From CAZHGD01 sp964531735 (GTDB lineage: Bacteria > Armatimonadota > UBA10988): 58,616 bases of DNA. The translations under genes were made by a program, and so were the position numbers. The stretch lies in assembly GCA_964531735.1 (NCBI GenBank), contig CAZHGD010000025.1, forward strand, positions 1 through 58,616, written 5' to 3'. A model generated the notes under the pieces. It was not told the DNA's origin, searched no databases, and saw only the letters and a list, made by a program, of their open reading frames with translations. This document shows positions 57,490-58,616 of this stretch, piece by piece; positions within the stretch are counted from its first letter, which is position 1; every line of letters begins with the position of its first letter.

Positions 57490-58616
57490 TCACACTCCCG
57501 GAATCTGCTTCGAGCGCCCTTTGGCCGACCATCGTACCACGGCGCCGCGCTGCACCAAGAGGCTCTCCACCACGCGTTCGAAAGCCGCCCGATCGGGCGC
57601 GCGCACCACCGCCTGCTCGTGCGCTTCCTGTAGCGCCACCGGGTAGCCGCGCCCCTTGCACACCTGGTCGGCCAGCACCGCCTGCACCAGCGCCTGCGAC
57701 GCGGCCTGGTTGGTGGCCCAGAGCGGCATCTCCAAGCGGGCAATCTCCTGGCCTGTGTGGTAATAGCAGAAGGCGACGCGCTGCTCGGGTGCCTGCGCGA
57801 ACGCCTTCGAGCGGGTGCAGAACACCGCTGAGTACTGCCCCGGCGCCAGCAGTTCGCCGAACAGGTCGGCGTCGCAGAGCCCGGCGGCGCCGCCGCACGG
57901 GAGCCCCGCCGCCTGGGCCAGCGTCAGGTTGCGGCCGCGCGGGCTGTCGGCGACCGCCGCCGCCAGGTGCGGGCAAGCGTCGCAGTTGACCGGCGTCTGG
58001 TCGCAGTCGCCCAGGCGCACCAGATGCACCACGTCACTGGCGCCGCTGCGGCTGATGTAGCTCACCGGCGCCACGTCGAGCGCGGCGAAGCCGGCCAACG
58101 CGGCCAGGTAGCGGTCGAGCAGTTCGCGGTACCACGGGTCGTCGCGGTCGAGGCTCCAGGGGATCAGCGTGCCGTCGGCCACCGCCACCAACGGGCGCTC
58201 GGGATGCCGGCAGCGTTCGGCTTCGGCAAGCGCCAGCAGGCCCTCCAGTTCCCACACCGTGCGGTGCGCCGAGACCTCGTCGGCCGTGACGGCGCGCCGC
58301 TCGCCCACCTCGCCGTGGTACAGGTCGGTCTCGTCGGCGAACAGCGCCGGCTCCGAATCCAGCGCCGCCGAGGCGTCGGGACCGTAGCGCAGGATGACGC
58401 GGCCCAGGTTCAGCACATAGCACAGCGCGGCCTGGTGGCGGTCAGGCAGGATCTGCGAGCCGTCGGTGGCCACCACGGTGTGCGTCTCAGGTGGCGCCCC
58501 GGGCGCGGTGATCAGGGCCGGGTCGGCGGCGAAGTCGGCCACGAGCCAAGAGGTTCGCGCACCGGCGGCGCGCTGCCGCAGCGCGGCCGGGTCGGCGGTG
58601 TAGCGCTGCCAGGCCG
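57490..58616 (-). CDS. nurA: NurA-family nuclease, 5' end cut by window
   Basis: The frame is open to the window edge (the N-terminal residues AWQRYTADPAAL continue upstream), so the start is outside; a GTG at 58542 is internal. The NurA nuclease core has VVATDGSQILPDRHQAA (Asp of ATDGS metal site), VAVADGTLIPWSLD (second Asp), and a Cys-rich region (VNCDACPHLA). Role: 5'-3' DNA nuclease working with the HerA translocase in DNA end resection. It is first in a run with cysS and the HAS-barrel gene. Confidence 0.88.
   Translation of the reverse strand, partial: AWQRYTADPAALRQRAAGARTSWLVADFAADPALITAPGAPPETHTVVATDGSQILPDRHQAALCYVLNLGRVILRYGPDASAALDSEPALFADETDLYHGEVGERRAVTADEVSAHRTVWELEGLLALAEAERCRHPERPLVAVADGTLIPWSLDRDDPWYRELLDRYLAALAGFAALDVAPVSYISRSGASDVVHLVRLGDCDQTPVNCDACPHLAAAVADSPRGRNLTLAQAAGLPCGGAAGLCDADLFGELLAPGQYSAVFCTRSKAFAQAPEQRVAFCYYHTGQEIARLEMPLWATNQAASQALVQAVLADQVCKGRGYPVALQEAHEQAVVRAPDRAAFERVVESLLVQRGAVVRWSAKGRSKQIPGV

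Noticed and set aside
56009..57976. Longer version of cysS (655 residues)
   Set aside because: The extra 164 residues lie in a different frame over nurA. CysRS proteins start directly before the HIGH region, as ATG 57484 does.
1..58616. tRNA or rRNA genes
   Set aside because: I saw no sequence with a convincing tRNA cloverleaf or rRNA core. A tRNA-finding program would be needed to be certain.

Overview
The window is very GC-rich, densely coded bacterial DNA on both strands. Three type IV prepilin-like proteins share the FTLIELLVV...FPVFAKAREKARQSSC start and a C-terminal H-x9-DG motif. That combination is familiar from Armatimonadota and relatives such as Planctomycetes and Hydrogenedentes. 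I favour an Armatimonadota-like organism, but this is inference from protein style and no rRNA gene is present. Many glycoside hydrolases (GH28, GH31, GH38, a GH42-like and a GH5-like enzyme) suggest a polysaccharide-degrading heterotroph.

Layout. 1-2.3 kb: a C45 acyltransferase-like hydrolase cut by the window edge, a repeat-bearing gap and prepilin 1. 2.5-5.8 kb (+): acyl carrier protein, GT4 glycosyltransferase, membrane protein, MoxR ATPase and a small membrane protein. 6-10.9 kb (+): GH42-like protein and a secreted CHAT-domain protein. 10.9-22.0 kb (-): a tightly packed run of an epimerase, a TPR-polysaccharide deacetylase, a GH5-like protein and then a lasso-peptide gene cluster in the order C, kinase, kinase, sulfotransferase, precursor A, B1, B2. 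22.2-29.9 kb (+): AdoMet decarboxylase, a membrane protein, a spermidine-synthase-like fusion, a FemAB-like protein and a GNAT fusion of more than 1000 residues. 29.9-36.8 kb (-): GH28, prepilin 2, RecG, an RsmC-like methyltransferase and an AraC regulator. 37.0-38.6 kb (+): cupin, aldo/keto reductase and a 17-codon Tat-signal stub. 38.7-44.9 kb (-): prepilin 3, a LacI regulator, an NTF2-like protein, a palindromic repeat, GH38 and a methyltransferase. 45.1-52.5 kb (+): membrane-thioredoxin fusion, SGNH hydrolase, URO-D-like protein, phosphoglycerate kinase, GH31 and a sialidase-like protein. 52.6-58.6 kb (-): SGNH protein, a 400-base repeat array, then nurA-cysS-HAS-barrel-cysteine hydrolase, with nurA running off the window.

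The most notable system is the lasso-peptide cluster. A cyclase (asparagine-synthetase-like), an RRE/PqqD-like B1 and a transglutaminase-like B2 surround a plausible 66-residue precursor that has its own promoter and ribosome binding site. Two HPr-kinase-like proteins and a PAPS-dependent sulfotransferase sit in the same overlapping run. This suggests a lasso peptide that is phosphorylated and/or sulfated. The predicted core begins with Asn or Gly, could close on Asp at position 8 or 7, and lacks the C-terminal Ser that known lasso kinases modify. Other points of interest are two 88-base mini-elements with 20-base inverted ends, a 179-base palindromic MITE-like element, a thioredoxin fused to a membrane anchor behind a palindromic operator, and several unusual protein fusions.
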